Source: Polyangiaceae bacterium (lineage in GTDB: Bacteria; Myxococcota_A; Polyangia; Polyangiales; Polyangiaceae). From it: DNA of 32,279 bases. A program made the translations under genes and the position numbers. The notes below the pieces were generated by a model. It searched no databases. It saw nothing but the letters and a program-made list of their open reading frames with translations, and was not told the origin of the DNA. This document shows positions 8,502-17,139 of this stretch, piece by piece. Position 1 is the stretch's first letter. Each line of letters opens with the position of its first letter. Location of the stretch: NCBI GenBank assembly GCA_025453595.1, contig JALOQB010000043.1, positions 1 to 32,279 on the forward strand. Reading direction: 5' to 3'.

Positions 8502-11500
8502 ATGCCTGATCCTCGTGGAAAATTCCCTGGTGACCTCGGCACTCCGGACTGGGAGTCTCTCCTCTCCGACCTCGAGCAGAAGAAGGAGCCCGCCGAGAAA
8601 ACCCCGATCCCTGGCTCCGCGAAGCCCCAGGAAGAGCCCCCGCCGCTCTCCGCCCGCGGCGCTCCCCTCTACAAACCACCCCAGCCTCCGGCGCTCCCCT
8701 CCTACTACCAGCCCGACCCCGAGGAAGAAGAGGAGCGTACCGTCGTCGGCGTCATCAGCCGCGACCTCATCGAGGAAGCCTCCCGCGGAGGCGGGGGCCT
8801 CGGTCAGCTCTTCGGCAAGGCCGCCGACAGCTCCCGGCGCCCCGAGATCCCCCTCGACCTCGGCCCCGCACGCCCCTCCCCCGTCCTCGACGACGGCAGC
8901 ATCATGACCTCCGTCCCCGCGCTCCTCGCCGCCGAGGCCAGCGCCCATGACCGCGTCACCCCCGTCCCGGAAGAACCGGCCGGTGTCGAAGTCGACCTGG
9001 ACAGCATCGAGGAGATCCCCGATCCCTTCGCGCCCCCGCCGCCCCGGCAGGAGCAGCCCACGCTCCAGGTCGAACAGGACGAGCCCACCCGCATCGGTCA
9101 GATCCTGCCCCTCGACCTCGACGCAGCGGCGATCCGGGCCGAGATCCTGGGCACCAAGCCCCCGGCGCGGGTCCCGCCTCCCCCTGCAGCACCGCCGACC
9201 CCGGCGGTGCCCGCCAGCGACCCGACCCCCGCGGCCCCGGCGGTGGCCCCCATCGCGGCGCCTTCCCCGGCGGCCCCTCCGGCTGCGGCGGCCCCTCCGG
9301 CCGCGCCGGCCCCTCCCCGGGCCGCACCGAGCCGCCCTGCGGCCAAGGCCCCTCCGCGCGCCATCCCGGCCCGACCCGAGCCCCCCCGGGAAGCCATCAT
9401 CGAGATCGCCGAGGAGCCTGCCCCCCTCAGCGTCGAAGAAGGCCCCCTCTCCCTCGGAAAGAACGCGCTGCCGGCCCTCGCTCCCTCCGTCTCGCTCCCT
9501 GACGAACGGGACGCGGTGGCCTTCCTGGCCGAGGTCGACGGGCTCCAGGAATGGGCCGATCGCGCCGCCTGGATGGAGGCCGAAGCCCGTGTGCTCGAAG
9601 ACAAGACGGCTCGCGCACGGGCGCTGCTCGTGGTCAGCGAGATCCTCGCCATGACCGGCGAGGAAGAGCGCTCCCAGGCCCTCGCGGAAGAGGCCAGGGA
9701 CCTCGCCCCTTCCCTCTTCATGGCCCACCGCCAGGTGCGCTCCAGGCTGGTCCGCGAGCGCGGCTTCGAGGGCCTGCTCCCGGCCCTCGACATCGAGGCC
9801 AGGACCGCCGGCACCGCCGCCGGACGCGCCCACGCAGCCCTCCTCGGCGCCGAGATCGCTCGCCATGTGTCCCGCGATCACGAGGCCGCCGCCAAGCGCC
9901 TCGAGCAGGCCGCGCGGCTCATGCCCTCCGATCCTCGACCCCACCTGCTCCAGGTGGCCAGCGAGCTGGGCAAGGGGGCCCGCACCTCGCGCTACCGCTG
10001 GCCTGAAGACCCGGCCCTCGCTCCCCTCGTCGCCACCGCTCGCTACCTCGGCGCTCTCCGCGGCTCCTACGACAAGGAAGCCGCCCCCGCCTCCGCCGCC
10101 GAGGCCCTGCCCCGCATCCGCGACGCCCTCGCCCGCGGAGACCGCGATGCCGCCGCCGAGACCCTCGCCCGCGTCCAGGGTGACGACGGCGTCGGTCGCG
10201 CCGCACGCTGGCTCGCCGCCAACCTCGCCGCGCCCCAGGCCGCCACCCGCGACCGCGCCCTCGCCTGGGCTTCCTCCATGGCAGGCCAGGAAGAAGCCAT
10301 CCAGCGCCGCCTCGCCGGCTGGTCCTTCGAGGCCGGCGACGCCGCCAGGGCCACCGAGACCCTCTCCTCCAGCGAGGCCTTCTCCCCCGCCGAACGCGCC
10401 GCCGCCAGGGCCCTCCTCGGCGCCGATGCCGACTCCCTCGCCTCCGACCTCGAGGCCCTCGCCTCGACCCCCTCGCGCCCGCTCGCCTCCGCCCTCGCGT
10501 CGGCCCTCGGCGCCTCCCCCATCGAGGTCGGCTCCCCCGCCCAGCAAGCCGCCTCCGCCCTTGGCCGCAGCCTCGCTCGCTCTCCCGACGAGGCCAGCGC
10601 CGCCATCCAGCAGGCCGCCGCCCAGACCCCGGACGAGCCCATCACCCAGCTCCTCCAGCTCGACTCCTCCCTCGCCTCCGGGCGCCACGACCGGGTCGCC
10701 GCCGCCCTCGCCTCCTGGCCCATGGGTCAAGATGCACCCGTGGAGCAGCACCGGGATCGCGCCATCGCCGCTGCACTCGCCTACGCCCTCGGGGAGGCGA
10801 CCCCCCAGGCCCTCCAGGAGCTGGAAAACGCCCGCGAGACCGACTCGCTCCACGAGGCAACGAGCCGCATCATGGCGGCCATCGCCCCCGACCGGGCCCC
10901 GGCGCTCCTCGATCAGCTCGCCGCGGACACCGAGGACACCTCCCGGCGTTCGCTGCTGCTCCTCGAGGCCGCGGTGCGCCAGGGGACGAGCTCCGACTCC
11001 CACGGACCGCTGCTGCGCCTCGCCCACGAGACGGCGCCCGACTTCCCGATCCCGGCGACCCTCGGCCTCGAAGCGGCCCGGCGCGCCGGCGATGCGGAGG
11101 CCGCCCTCTCCTGGCTCCGGGCGCGCCTCGAGCTCGAGCGGAGCCCCGGAGACCTGCTCCGGGAAGCCCTCACGATCCAGGAGTCCAGCCCCGAACAGGC
11201 CGCCGAGCGCCTGCAGGAGGCCCTCCAGGCATGCGAGAGCGACATCGCGCTCCGGGAGCTCTCCGAGCAGATCGCCCCGGGCCGCACCGATCCCTCGTGG
11301 CGCGCGGCCCGCGCTCCCCACGCGGCGCCCCCGGCCAGCGCTCTGCAGGCCTCTCGCGCGGCCCTCGAGCTGGAGCTGGCGCGCGATCTCCCCGCCGCCG
11401 CGCGCCTCGCGCAGCTCGCCTCCGAGACCGGCGGCAGCGCCCTCTCGCGCTTGCTGCGGGATCGCTGCGACGCCGCCGGCCCTGGCGCGACGCGCCTCGC

Positions 11501-13991
11501 GGAAGAGCTCATCGCCCTGGCAAAAAATCCGCCCTCTCCCGCCGCCGAACGGGAGGCCTACCAGCGCCTCGCGGATCTCGACGAGCACGGGCGCCGCGAC
11601 CCCTCTGCTGCCCTGCCCTGGCACCAGGCGCTCCTCGAGCGCTTCCCGGGGTGGCTCCCCAGCCTCCGTTACCTCGAACATCGCTACACCTCCGAGGGAC
11701 GCGACGACGAGCTGGAAGGGCTCCACGCCTCCATCGCCGAGGCGCTCCAGGGCGGCGAGGCCGCGGCCCACGCCCAGGTCGCGGCCCGGCTGCGCCTGCG
11801 CCATTCCCCCTGGGAGACCACCCGCGACCTCGCGGACCTCGCCTTCCGGGCGGCCCCCACCGCCATCTGGGCCCTGCGCCAGGCCCAGGCCCACGCCCGG
11901 GCCTCGGGCAACGCCGAGCTGCAGCGCCGGGTCACCGACGCGCTCCTCGCCCGCACCACCCACCGGGGCGAGCGCGCGGCCTTGCTGCTCCAGGCGGCCA
12001 CCGCCACGCAGAAGGCGGGCGACCATGCCGCGGCGATCGCCCAGCTACGGGCGGCCCTCGAGCTGGTCCCCGGGCACCTGACCGCCCTCACCCAGCTCGC
12101 GGATCTGCTCGAAGCCCACGGCGACCCCGCCGAGGCCGCCGCGACCCTCGCCGCCGCCGCCCGCGCCCACCAGCTCGCCGCGCACCAGGCCCCGCTCTGG
12201 TACCGCGCGGCCCTCCTGTGGCTCGACAGGACCGACCACAAGGACCAGGGCGTCGAGGCCCTCGAAGCCGCTGCCGCCTGCGACATCAACCAGGGCGACA
12301 CCTTCGAGCGCCTCCGCGCCCTGCTCACCGAGCGCCGCGAGGGCGCCAAGCTCGCCGCGCTCCTCCAGCGCCGCCTCGAAACCGAGGAATCTCCCGAGCG
12401 TCGCATCGAGCTCGAGGTCGCCCTCGGCCGCGCCCTCACCGAGATGGGCGACCGCCAGGCCGCCAAGCAGGCCCTCGCCGCGGCCCTCGACAGCAGCCCC
12501 GACCACGTCGAGGCGCTGCGCGCCTTCGTCGACCTCTGCATGGCCGAGGAGGACTGGGAGAGCGCCGAGCAGGCCCTCCTGCGCCTGGGACGCCTGCTCC
12601 CCGCCCCCGCCGAGCAGGCCGAGCTTTACCTGCGCCTGGGCGATATCTACCGGCTCCACCTGCCCAACCCGGAGCGCGCCGAGGTGGCCTACGGCGAGGT
12701 GCTCAAGCGCGATCCGGAGAACACCCCGGTCCGCGAGCGCCTGGTGCAGCACCACACGTCCCAGGGCAACGCGGCCCGGGCCCTCGAGATCCAGAACGAG
12801 CTCCTCGCCGCTGCCGCCGGCAACCCCGCCGACAAGCGCCAGCGCACCATCGAGCTCGCCCAGATCCACGAACAGGCCCTCCAGGATACCAAGAAGGCCG
12901 AGCAGATCCTCGACGGCCTGCGCAAGGAATTCCCCCAGGAAACCCGCGTCCTCCGGGCCCTCGCCGAGTTCCACCTCCGCCACGACCACGCCCAGGCCGC
13001 CAACCTCCTCCTCGATCGCACCGCCGCGGACGCCCGCCGCGCCCTCTCCACCGGGCGCTTCGAGCTCCACTTCTTCGCCAACCTGGCCACGGTCTTCGAG
13101 CTCCGCGGCAACGAAGAGGCGGCCTCCGTCGCCAACGGCACCGTGGCCGCCCTCGACGGAAAGCTCTGCGAGGTCGAGGGCATCGGCCTCCGCGGCGCCC
13201 GCCATGACCTCGACGAGCACATCGCGCCGGAGCTCTTCTCCGCCCCGTTCCGCACCTTGCTCCAGCGCTCCGCCGAGCTCCTCGACGGCGCGGTCGTGGT
13301 CGATCCCAAGGCGCTGCGAGCGACCCCCCTGCCTCCCTCCGCGCAACCTGTCGCGGATCGGATCCAGCAGCTCGCCTCCGCCTTCGGGCTCCCGGACCTC
13401 CAGCTCCTCACGGCCCCCACGGTCCCCTCGGCCTGCCTCCCCGCGTCGATCTCTCCCCCTACCCTGATCCTCGCCGCCCCCTTGCTGGCCGAGCAGAACG
13501 AGGAGGTCCGCACCTTCCTCGTCCTCCGCGCCCTCAAGTGCATCCAGACCGGCACCGCCGTCTTCTGCCGCACCGCGCCCATCGACCTCTGGCCCATGAC
13601 CGCGGCCTTCCTCCAGACCTTCTCTCCCAGCTGGGCCCCCCAGGGCGTCGACGCCAACAAGCTCAAGGACTTCAAGAGCAGGCTCCAGAAGAACGCCCCC
13701 GCCGCCATCCCCCCGGACCTCGCCGCCCTCGCCGGCGAGATCACCTCGTCCATCGGCAACCGCGCCAGCACCCTCCAGACCATGACCAACGCCTGGGGCT
13801 CCCGCTGCGCTCTCCTCGTCACCGGCAACCTCGCCACCGCCCTCGACGCCATCGCCTGGGCCGCCGGTCAGGCCGCTGGCGCCCCCTCCACCAACCCCGA
13901 CCGCATGAAATGGATCGGACGCAACGCCGAGGCCCGGGACCTCATCGGCTTCAGCGTCAGCGACCCTTATTTCGAGGCGCGCGGTCGGTGA
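8502..13991 (+). CDS. Giant TPR-repeat protein 2 with Pro/Ala-rich linker
   Basis: A 1829-aa protein starting 2 nt after its neighbour's stop. It begins with a ~200-residue acidic, Pro-rich low-complexity region, then a Pro/Ala-dominated linker at about residues 217-297, presumably disordered. A long TPR solenoid follows to about 1570; canonical repeats are clearest at about 1170-1500 (for example DHAAAIAQLRAALELVPGH and DRQAAKQALAAALDSSPDH). The C-terminal ~250 residues form a globular module related to that of the preceding protein: PPTLILAAPLL, an R-x-K-x-x-x-x-G segment (RALKCIQTGTAV), a central MTNAWGSRCALLVTG block and a final IGFSVSDPYFEARGR. There is no signal peptide. The two proteins probably act together as a cytoplasmic scaffold. 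No enzymatic motif such as HExxH is visible, so catalysis is not claimed. Confidence 0.85.
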   Translation: MPDPRGKFPGDLGTPDWESLLSDLEQKKEPAEKTPIPGSAKPQEEPPPLSARGAPLYKPPQPPALPSYYQPDPEEEEERTVVGVISRDLIEEASRGGGGLGQLFGKAADSSRRPEIPLDLGPARPSPVLDDGSIMTSVPALLAAEASAHDRVTPVPEEPAGVEVDLDSIEEIPDPFAPPPPRQEQPTLQVEQDEPTRIGQILPLDLDAAAIRAEILGTKPPARVPPPPAAPPTPAVPASDPTPAAPAVAPIAAPSPAAPPAAAAPPAAPAPPRAAPSRPAAKAPPRAIPARPEPPREAIIEIAEEPAPLSVEEGPLSLGKNALPALAPSVSLPDERDAVAFLAEVDGLQEWADRAAWMEAEARVLEDKTARARALLVVSEILAMTGEEERSQALAEEARDLAPSLFMAHRQVRSRLVRERGFEGLLPALDIEARTAGTAAGRAHAALLGAEIARHVSRDHEAAAKRLEQAARLMPSDPRPHLLQVASELGKGARTSRYRWPEDPALAPLVATARYLGALRGSYDKEAAPASAAEALPRIRDALARGDRDAAAETLARVQGDDGVGRAARWLAANLAAPQAATRDRALAWASSMAGQEEAIQRRLAGWSFEAGDAARATETLSSSEAFSPAERAAARALLGADADSLASDLEALASTPSRPLASALASALGASPIEVGSPAQQAASALGRSLARSPDEASAAIQQAAAQTPDEPITQLLQLDSSLASGRHDRVAAALASWPMGQDAPVEQHRDRAIAAALAYALGEATPQALQELENARETDSLHEATSRIMAAIAPDRAPALLDQLAADTEDTSRRSLLLLEAAVRQGTSSDSHGPLLRLAHETAPDFPIPATLGLEAARRAGDAEAALSWLRARLELERSPGDLLREALTIQESSPEQAAERLQEALQACESDIALRELSEQIAPGRTDPSWRAARAPHAAPPASALQASRAALELELARDLPAAARLAQLASETGGSALSRLLRDRCDAAGPGATRLAEELIALAKNPPSPAAEREAYQRLADLDEHGRRDPSAALPWHQALLERFPGWLPSLRYLEHRYTSEGRDDELEGLHASIAEALQGGEAAAHAQVAARLRLRHSPWETTRDLADLAFRAAPTAIWALRQAQAHARASGNAELQRRVTDALLARTTHRGERAALLLQAATATQKAGDHAAAIAQLRAALELVPGHLTALTQLADLLEAHGDPAEAAATLAAAARAHQLAAHQAPLWYRAALLWLDRTDHKDQGVEALEAAAACDINQGDTFERLRALLTERREGAKLAALLQRRLETEESPERRIELEVALGRALTEMGDRQAAKQALAAALDSSPDHVEALRAFVDLCMAEEDWESAEQALLRLGRLLPAPAEQAELYLRLGDIYRLHLPNPERAEVAYGEVLKRDPENTPVRERLVQHHTSQGNAARALEIQNELLAAAAGNPADKRQRTIELAQIHEQALQDTKKAEQILDGLRKEFPQETRVLRALAEFHLRHDHAQAANLLLDRTAADARRALSTGRFELHFFANLATVFELRGNEEAASVANGTVAALDGKLCEVEGIGLRGARHDLDEHIAPELFSAPFRTLLQRSAELLDGAVVVDPKALRATPLPPSAQPVADRIQQLASAFGLPDLQLLTAPTVPSACLPASISPPTLILAAPLLAEQNEEVRTFLVLRALKCIQTGTAVFCRTAPIDLWPMTAAFLQTFSPSWAPQGVDANKLKDFKSRLQKNAPAAIPPDLAALAGEITSSIGNRASTLQTMTNAWGSRCALLVTGNLATALDAIAWAAGQAAGAPSTNPDRMKWIGRNAEARDLIGFSVSDPYFEARGR

Positions 13992-14845
13992 ACCCACCTC
14001 GCTAAGCCCCCCTCTTTCCTCCAGAGAGGGGGGCCGGCGAGCACCGGTTCTCCCGGAACGAAATCAGCTAATTCCGGCGTGGAGGGCGTGCAGAACTTCA
14101 GGTCCGTGTCCACGAAGGGGAACTGGGTGCAATTCTTCAGCCCCACCGGGCAATCATCGGCGCTCTCGCACCGATCCGAGCACACCTTGCCGGCGATCTC
14201 GTCGTCGATGCACAGCGAGCTGAGGCAGTCTGCTTCGCCCGTGCACGGATCCCCCGCCTTGCCCTTCCCCCGCGCCCCCTTCACGCAGCAGATCACCGCC
14301 TCGTTCACGATCGTCTCGCAGCGATCCGTCTCGCAACAATCGTAGTTGCTGAAGCAATCGAAGGACCCGATCGCCGCGCAATCCGCCGTGTCGCCCGCGA
14401 AACCGCCGCCCCCTTGCGCGGCCCCACCCGAGCACGTCGGCCCGTCCCCACCGGAGCCCGCCGACCCGCCCGCACCCGCCGGATCGCTCCCGCCCGCACC
14501 CGCCGGATCGCTCCCGCCGGCCCCTGCGGGATCCGACCCGCCTGCCCCTGCGGGATCCGACCCGCCTGCACCCGCCGGATCGCTCCCGCCCGCGCCCGCA
14601 TCGCTTCCGCCGGCCCCGGAACTCGAGCCGCCCGCCCCGGACGCCGACCCACCGGCCCCCGAGCTTGAGCCGCCGGAGCCCGCATCGCTGCCACCGGCCC
14701 CGGAGCTCGATCCACCGGCCCCGGAAGCTGAACCGCCCGACCCACCGGCCCCCGAGGTGCTCGACTCGGAGGAATCGCAGGCCAAGGCAAGGAGAGAGAA
14801 CAGAATAGGCGCCACGAAAGAGCGCACAAGGTTCGAGGAATTCAT
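13967..14845 (-). CDS. Gly/Ser/Ala-repeat, Cys-rich lipoprotein
   Basis: A 292-aa predicted surface lipoprotein. The N-terminus has a positively charged start, a hydrophobic stretch and a lipobox LALAC, with lipidated Cys23. Residues 31-135 are a Gly/Ser/Ala low-complexity stalk, including five perfect 8-residue DPAGAGGS units (89-128). Residues ~139-262 are a Cys-rich region with spaced cysteines (DCFSNYDCC, DRCE, ICC, DPCTGEADC, LCIDDE, DRCESADDCP), suggesting a disulfide-bonded exported domain common in Myxococcota lipoproteins. The reading frame continues through the terminator-like hairpin and overlaps the end of the TPR2 gene by 25 nt, so the last ~25 residues (GPPLWRKEGGL...) may be a by-product of hairpin sequence. 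The start at 14845 is the only ATG before the signal peptide. The function is unknown; a stalked surface attachment role is inference. Confidence 0.8.
   Translation of the reverse strand: MNSSNLVRSFVAPILFSLLALACDSSESSTSGAGGSGGSASGAGGSSSGAGGSDAGSGGSSSGAGGSASGAGGSSSGAGGSDAGAGGSDPAGAGGSDPAGAGGSDPAGAGGSDPAGAGGSDPAGAGGSAGSGGDGPTCSGGAAQGGGGFAGDTADCAAIGSFDCFSNYDCCETDRCETIVNEAVICCVKGARGKGKAGDPCTGEADCLSSLCIDDEIAGKVCSDRCESADDCPVGLKNCTQFPFVDTDLKFCTPSTPELADFVPGEPVLAGPPLWRKEGGLARWVHRPRASK
14006..14034. terminator. Bidirectional terminator-like hairpin between convergent genes
   Basis: A perfect 10-bp inverted repeat (gcccccctct at 14006-14015 and agaggggggc at 14025-14034) with a 9-nt loop sits 14 nt after the TPR2 stop. 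No T-tract follows on either strand, so intrinsic termination is not certain. It also lies inside the coding sequence of the convergent lipoprotein. Confidence 0.6.
14462..14581 (-). repeat. Five tandem 24-bp repeats encoding DPAGAGGS
   Basis: Five consecutive 24-bp units in the lipoprotein stalk encode identical octapeptides. The units differ at synonymous positions (cacccgccggatcg versus cccctgcgggatcc), so they are conserved at protein level. Copy number could vary by slippage or recombination. The wider stalk (about 14441-14755) is built of related GAGGS units. Confidence 0.85.
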
Positions 14846-15040
14846 CGACCCACGACCCTAGCGCAAAGGTGACCCTGACGAAACCCAGTGCTCACCGCCG
14901 ACAAAGCCCCACCAGCGACCACGGTATACCCGATTCGCACCGAACGGGCCGCGCGGGAGCCCACCACCTCGAACCGAGGGTGACCTCCACAGCGAGGCAA
15001 GAGGCATCCTCCGGGGCCAGCCGAGGGAGTCCTCCGACCA
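14846..15040. other. Intergenic region upstream of the lipoprotein
   Basis: A 195-bp gap between the propeller gene stop and the lipoprotein start, both on the minus strand. A 7-bp inverted repeat (gtcctcc at 15029-15035, ggaggac at 15046-15052) straddles the propeller gene's stop codon and could end that operon's transcript, but it has no T-tract. I see no convincing promoter, although one is expected here for the lipoprotein. Confidence 0.35.
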
Positions 15041-16003
15041 CTACGGGAGGACAAAACGGTGCAGGTTCGAGCCATCCGCGCTGTGCATCACGACCACGAT
15101 CGTGTGACCGTCACCCGCGGCCCGCCAGGGCCACTCGTGGGAGGCTCCACCAGGGAGCAGCACCTCGTGCAGCAGGGTGCCAGACTCGCGCTGCCACACG
15201 GTCAAGCGAGCGGAGGTACCGATGTCATGCTCGACCACCCAGAGGCGAGCCGCGTCCGGCGAGAAGCCCAGGCGCGAGGGGCCCACGCGCACCGAGGCTC
15301 CGTCGAACGCAGGCAGCGGGATCGTCTGCACTTCGTTCCACTTTTTCCCCACGGAGCGCACGACAACCGCGTTGCCCCCCTTCCGTCGGCCGTGAGCCAG
15401 CAGCGCCCCATCCGCGGAGAAAACGACGGAGCAACTACCGTCGCACCCCTCGTTGAGGGTCTTGATCTGCTTGCCTGAGACCACATCGAAGATGCGAGTC
15501 ATGGCCTCGGCCCCGATCGCGACCGCCCAGCGATGGTCCGGCGAGAGCCCCTCGTTTGCGCTGCTATGACGGGCCTTCTGCTCGAACGAACGGAAACCTT
15601 CCGGGCTCCACAGCCCAAGCCCATTGCCCGAGAGGTGCACCAGCGCGCGGGCACCATCGAGAGGGATCACCGCGTCGACGCCCGCCTTGCAGGCCGCGGC
15701 GTCGATCGTCGCCGTCACCTGGCCATCAAGATCCGTGATGTACCCGACGCGTCCGCAACCAACCCCGAGAAATCCCCCGTCCGCGGAGGCCTGCATCTGA
15801 TGGACACGATCGGAGAACCGGGTAAGCGGCCGGAAACGATCGCCCTCGAGCCTTTGCAGATCACGCTCTGCGGTCAGGAAAGCAGTACCGCCGGCCCAGG
15901 CCAGCGAGATGCGTTGATTGGAAGCGAACGTACAAAGTGGAGTCATGGGAAAGCGCACTCTAGCGGCCCCCGGGGCTCGTAGCCACGAGCCATTGACCTG
16001 CAT
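15041..16003 (-). CDS. Beta-propeller (WD40-like) protein
   Basis: From ATG at 16003 this encodes 320 aa with repeated four-strand blade-like segments typical of WD40 or related propellers: SPDHRWAVAIG, VFSADGALLAHG, GFSPDAARLWVVEHD and a final blade ending LHRFVLP. The family is called from these SPDG-type turns and alternating strand pattern, not from a specific match. No signal peptide is apparent. The start is chosen because this ATG follows the upstream hydrolase stop by 2 nt, implying coupling; ATG at 15946 is an alternative. It is the last gene of the kinase-hydrolase-propeller operon. Propellers usually bind proteins or ligands, so it may be a partner of the kinase, but that is inference. 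Confidence 0.65.
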   Translation of the reverse strand: MQVNGSWLRAPGAARVRFPMTPLCTFASNQRISLAWAGGTAFLTAERDLQRLEGDRFRPLTRFSDRVHQMQASADGGFLGVGCGRVGYITDLDGQVTATIDAAACKAGVDAVIPLDGARALVHLSGNGLGLWSPEGFRSFEQKARHSSANEGLSPDHRWAVAIGAEAMTRIFDVVSGKQIKTLNEGCDGSCSVVFSADGALLAHGRRKGGNAVVVRSVGKKWNEVQTIPLPAFDGASVRVGPSRLGFSPDAARLWVVEHDIGTSARLTVWQRESGTLLHEVLLPGGASHEWPWRAAGDGHTIVVVMHSADGSNLHRFVLP

Positions 16004-16005
16004 CT

Positions 16006-17139
16006 TCACCGCCGACGCACCTGCACCACCGCCGACGGCGCCCCCGCCTCGATGAACCCTCGCGCCTGCTCGTCTCCCCGGAGCGTCCACGAGAAGAAGG
16101 CCGTCGCGTAGCTCGCCGCGATGGAGCGCCCCTGATCGATGTCGAGGTACGTGAAATCGCTCCCGTCGGATTGCCGCTTCCCCGGGCCGCACCCGGGCTG
16201 GAACGACGGCTCGATCGCGCACAGATCGGAGAACGACCAGTGCCCGGCGTCCTTCACCTCGGCGAGCCACGCGGGGCCCACCGCGGCGTTGAAATTGTCC
16301 TCGATCAGCAGGTTTCCCAGGGTCTTGATGCTGTTATCCTCCTGGGCCACCAGCAGGAACAGCGGCTCGGCGATGTTCTTCATCTGCACATCGCCGATCG
16401 AGGCGGGGGGCGCGGCCATGGCAAACCCCGCCAGGAACCGCCCGTCTTCCTGCAGCACCTTGCCCGCGGTCGCGGCCCCGTAGCTATGCCCCAGGACCCC
16501 GACCTTGCTCCCGTCAAGGCGACCCCGGAGCGGCGCAGGCAACGCCTCGCTGGCGCCGTCCAGCAGCGTGTCCAGCGTGAACCGCAGGTCATCGGCGCGC
16601 ACCCCGAGAAACTCCCCGTTGAGCGGCGCAAGGGCGCCGGCGCGGGCGTCGAACAGCGTACCGCCTTCGTGGTCCGGCGCGACCACCGCGAAGCCATGGC
16701 TGGCCAGCCGCTCGGCGACGGTGAACGACGAGAAACGCAGGCACCCCGAGCAATGCGAGAAGACCACCACCGGGAACGACCCCTCCGCCGGCTTCGCCCC
16801 GGCCGCCGAGCGCGTGCGCCGGGAGGTACAGCGCTCTGGGGCCTGCGCGAGGAGCCCTCGAAACTCTTCCTTGCGAGCCCCCTCCTCCAGCAACTCTTCC
16901 ACCGGCACCCCCTGCTCGGCGGCGCCCCGCGCCTCTTCCGCGGCCGGGTACCAGAGCTGCACCCCGAAGGATCGCCCCCGCGCCACGTCCTGCAGCACCA
17001 CCCGCTCGTGGCCCACCGGAAACACCCCTGGAGCCTCGAAGCTGGCCCCGGGATTCGTCGCGGCGGGGGCCGGCTCATCCGCGGAGCAGGCGAGCAACCC
17101 CAGCGCCAGGATGGACGGCTTGAACCCCTGGAATTTCAT
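16006..17139 (-). CDS. Lipoprotein alpha/beta hydrolase (PAF-acetylhydrolase/dienelactone type)
   Basis: A 377-aa secreted lipoprotein with lipobox GLLAC (Cys18) followed by a Pro/Ala linker. The alpha/beta-hydrolase core has strand VVVFSHCSG (124-132), which supplies the oxyanion region, and a nucleophile elbow GHSYG (Ser219). VAQEDN (Asp268) and DAGHWSF (His300) complete a plausible catalytic triad. The layout resembles platelet-activating-factor acetylhydrolase-like or dienelactone-hydrolase-like esterases; the substrate is unknown. Its ATG overlaps the stop of the kinase gene (ATGA), and the propeller gene follows 2 nt after its stop, so expression is coupled to both. Several cysteines (Cys104, Cys130, Cys133, Cys307) could form disulfides outside the cytoplasm. 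It acts at the periplasm or cell envelope. Confidence 0.85.
   Translation of the reverse strand: MKFQGFKPSILALGLLACSADEPAPAATNPGASFEAPGVFPVGHERVVLQDVARGRSFGVQLWYPAAEEARGAAEQGVPVEELLEEGARKEEFRGLLAQAPERCTSRRTRSAAGAKPAEGSFPVVVFSHCSGCLRFSSFTVAERLASHGFAVVAPDHEGGTLFDARAGALAPLNGEFLGVRADDLRFTLDTLLDGASEALPAPLRGRLDGSKVGVLGHSYGAATAGKVLQEDGRFLAGFAMAAPPASIGDVQMKNIAEPLFLLVAQEDNSIKTLGNLLIEDNFNAAVGPAWLAEVKDAGHWSFSDLCAIEPSFQPGCGPGKRQSDGSDFTYLDIDQGRSIAASYATAFFSWTLRGDEQARGFIEAGAPSAVVQVRRR

Noticed and set aside
7935-12026. Minus-strand open frame of over 1300 codons spanning both TPR genes
   Set aside because: Same antisense artefact. It crosses a gene junction and contains long Gly/Arg low-complexity stretches.
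14441-14755. Plus-strand Pro/Ala-rich coding frame opposite the lipoprotein stalk
   Set aside because: It is the antisense of the Gly/Ser repeat; the minus frame has a signal peptide, lipobox and Cys-rich domain, and the plus frame has none.
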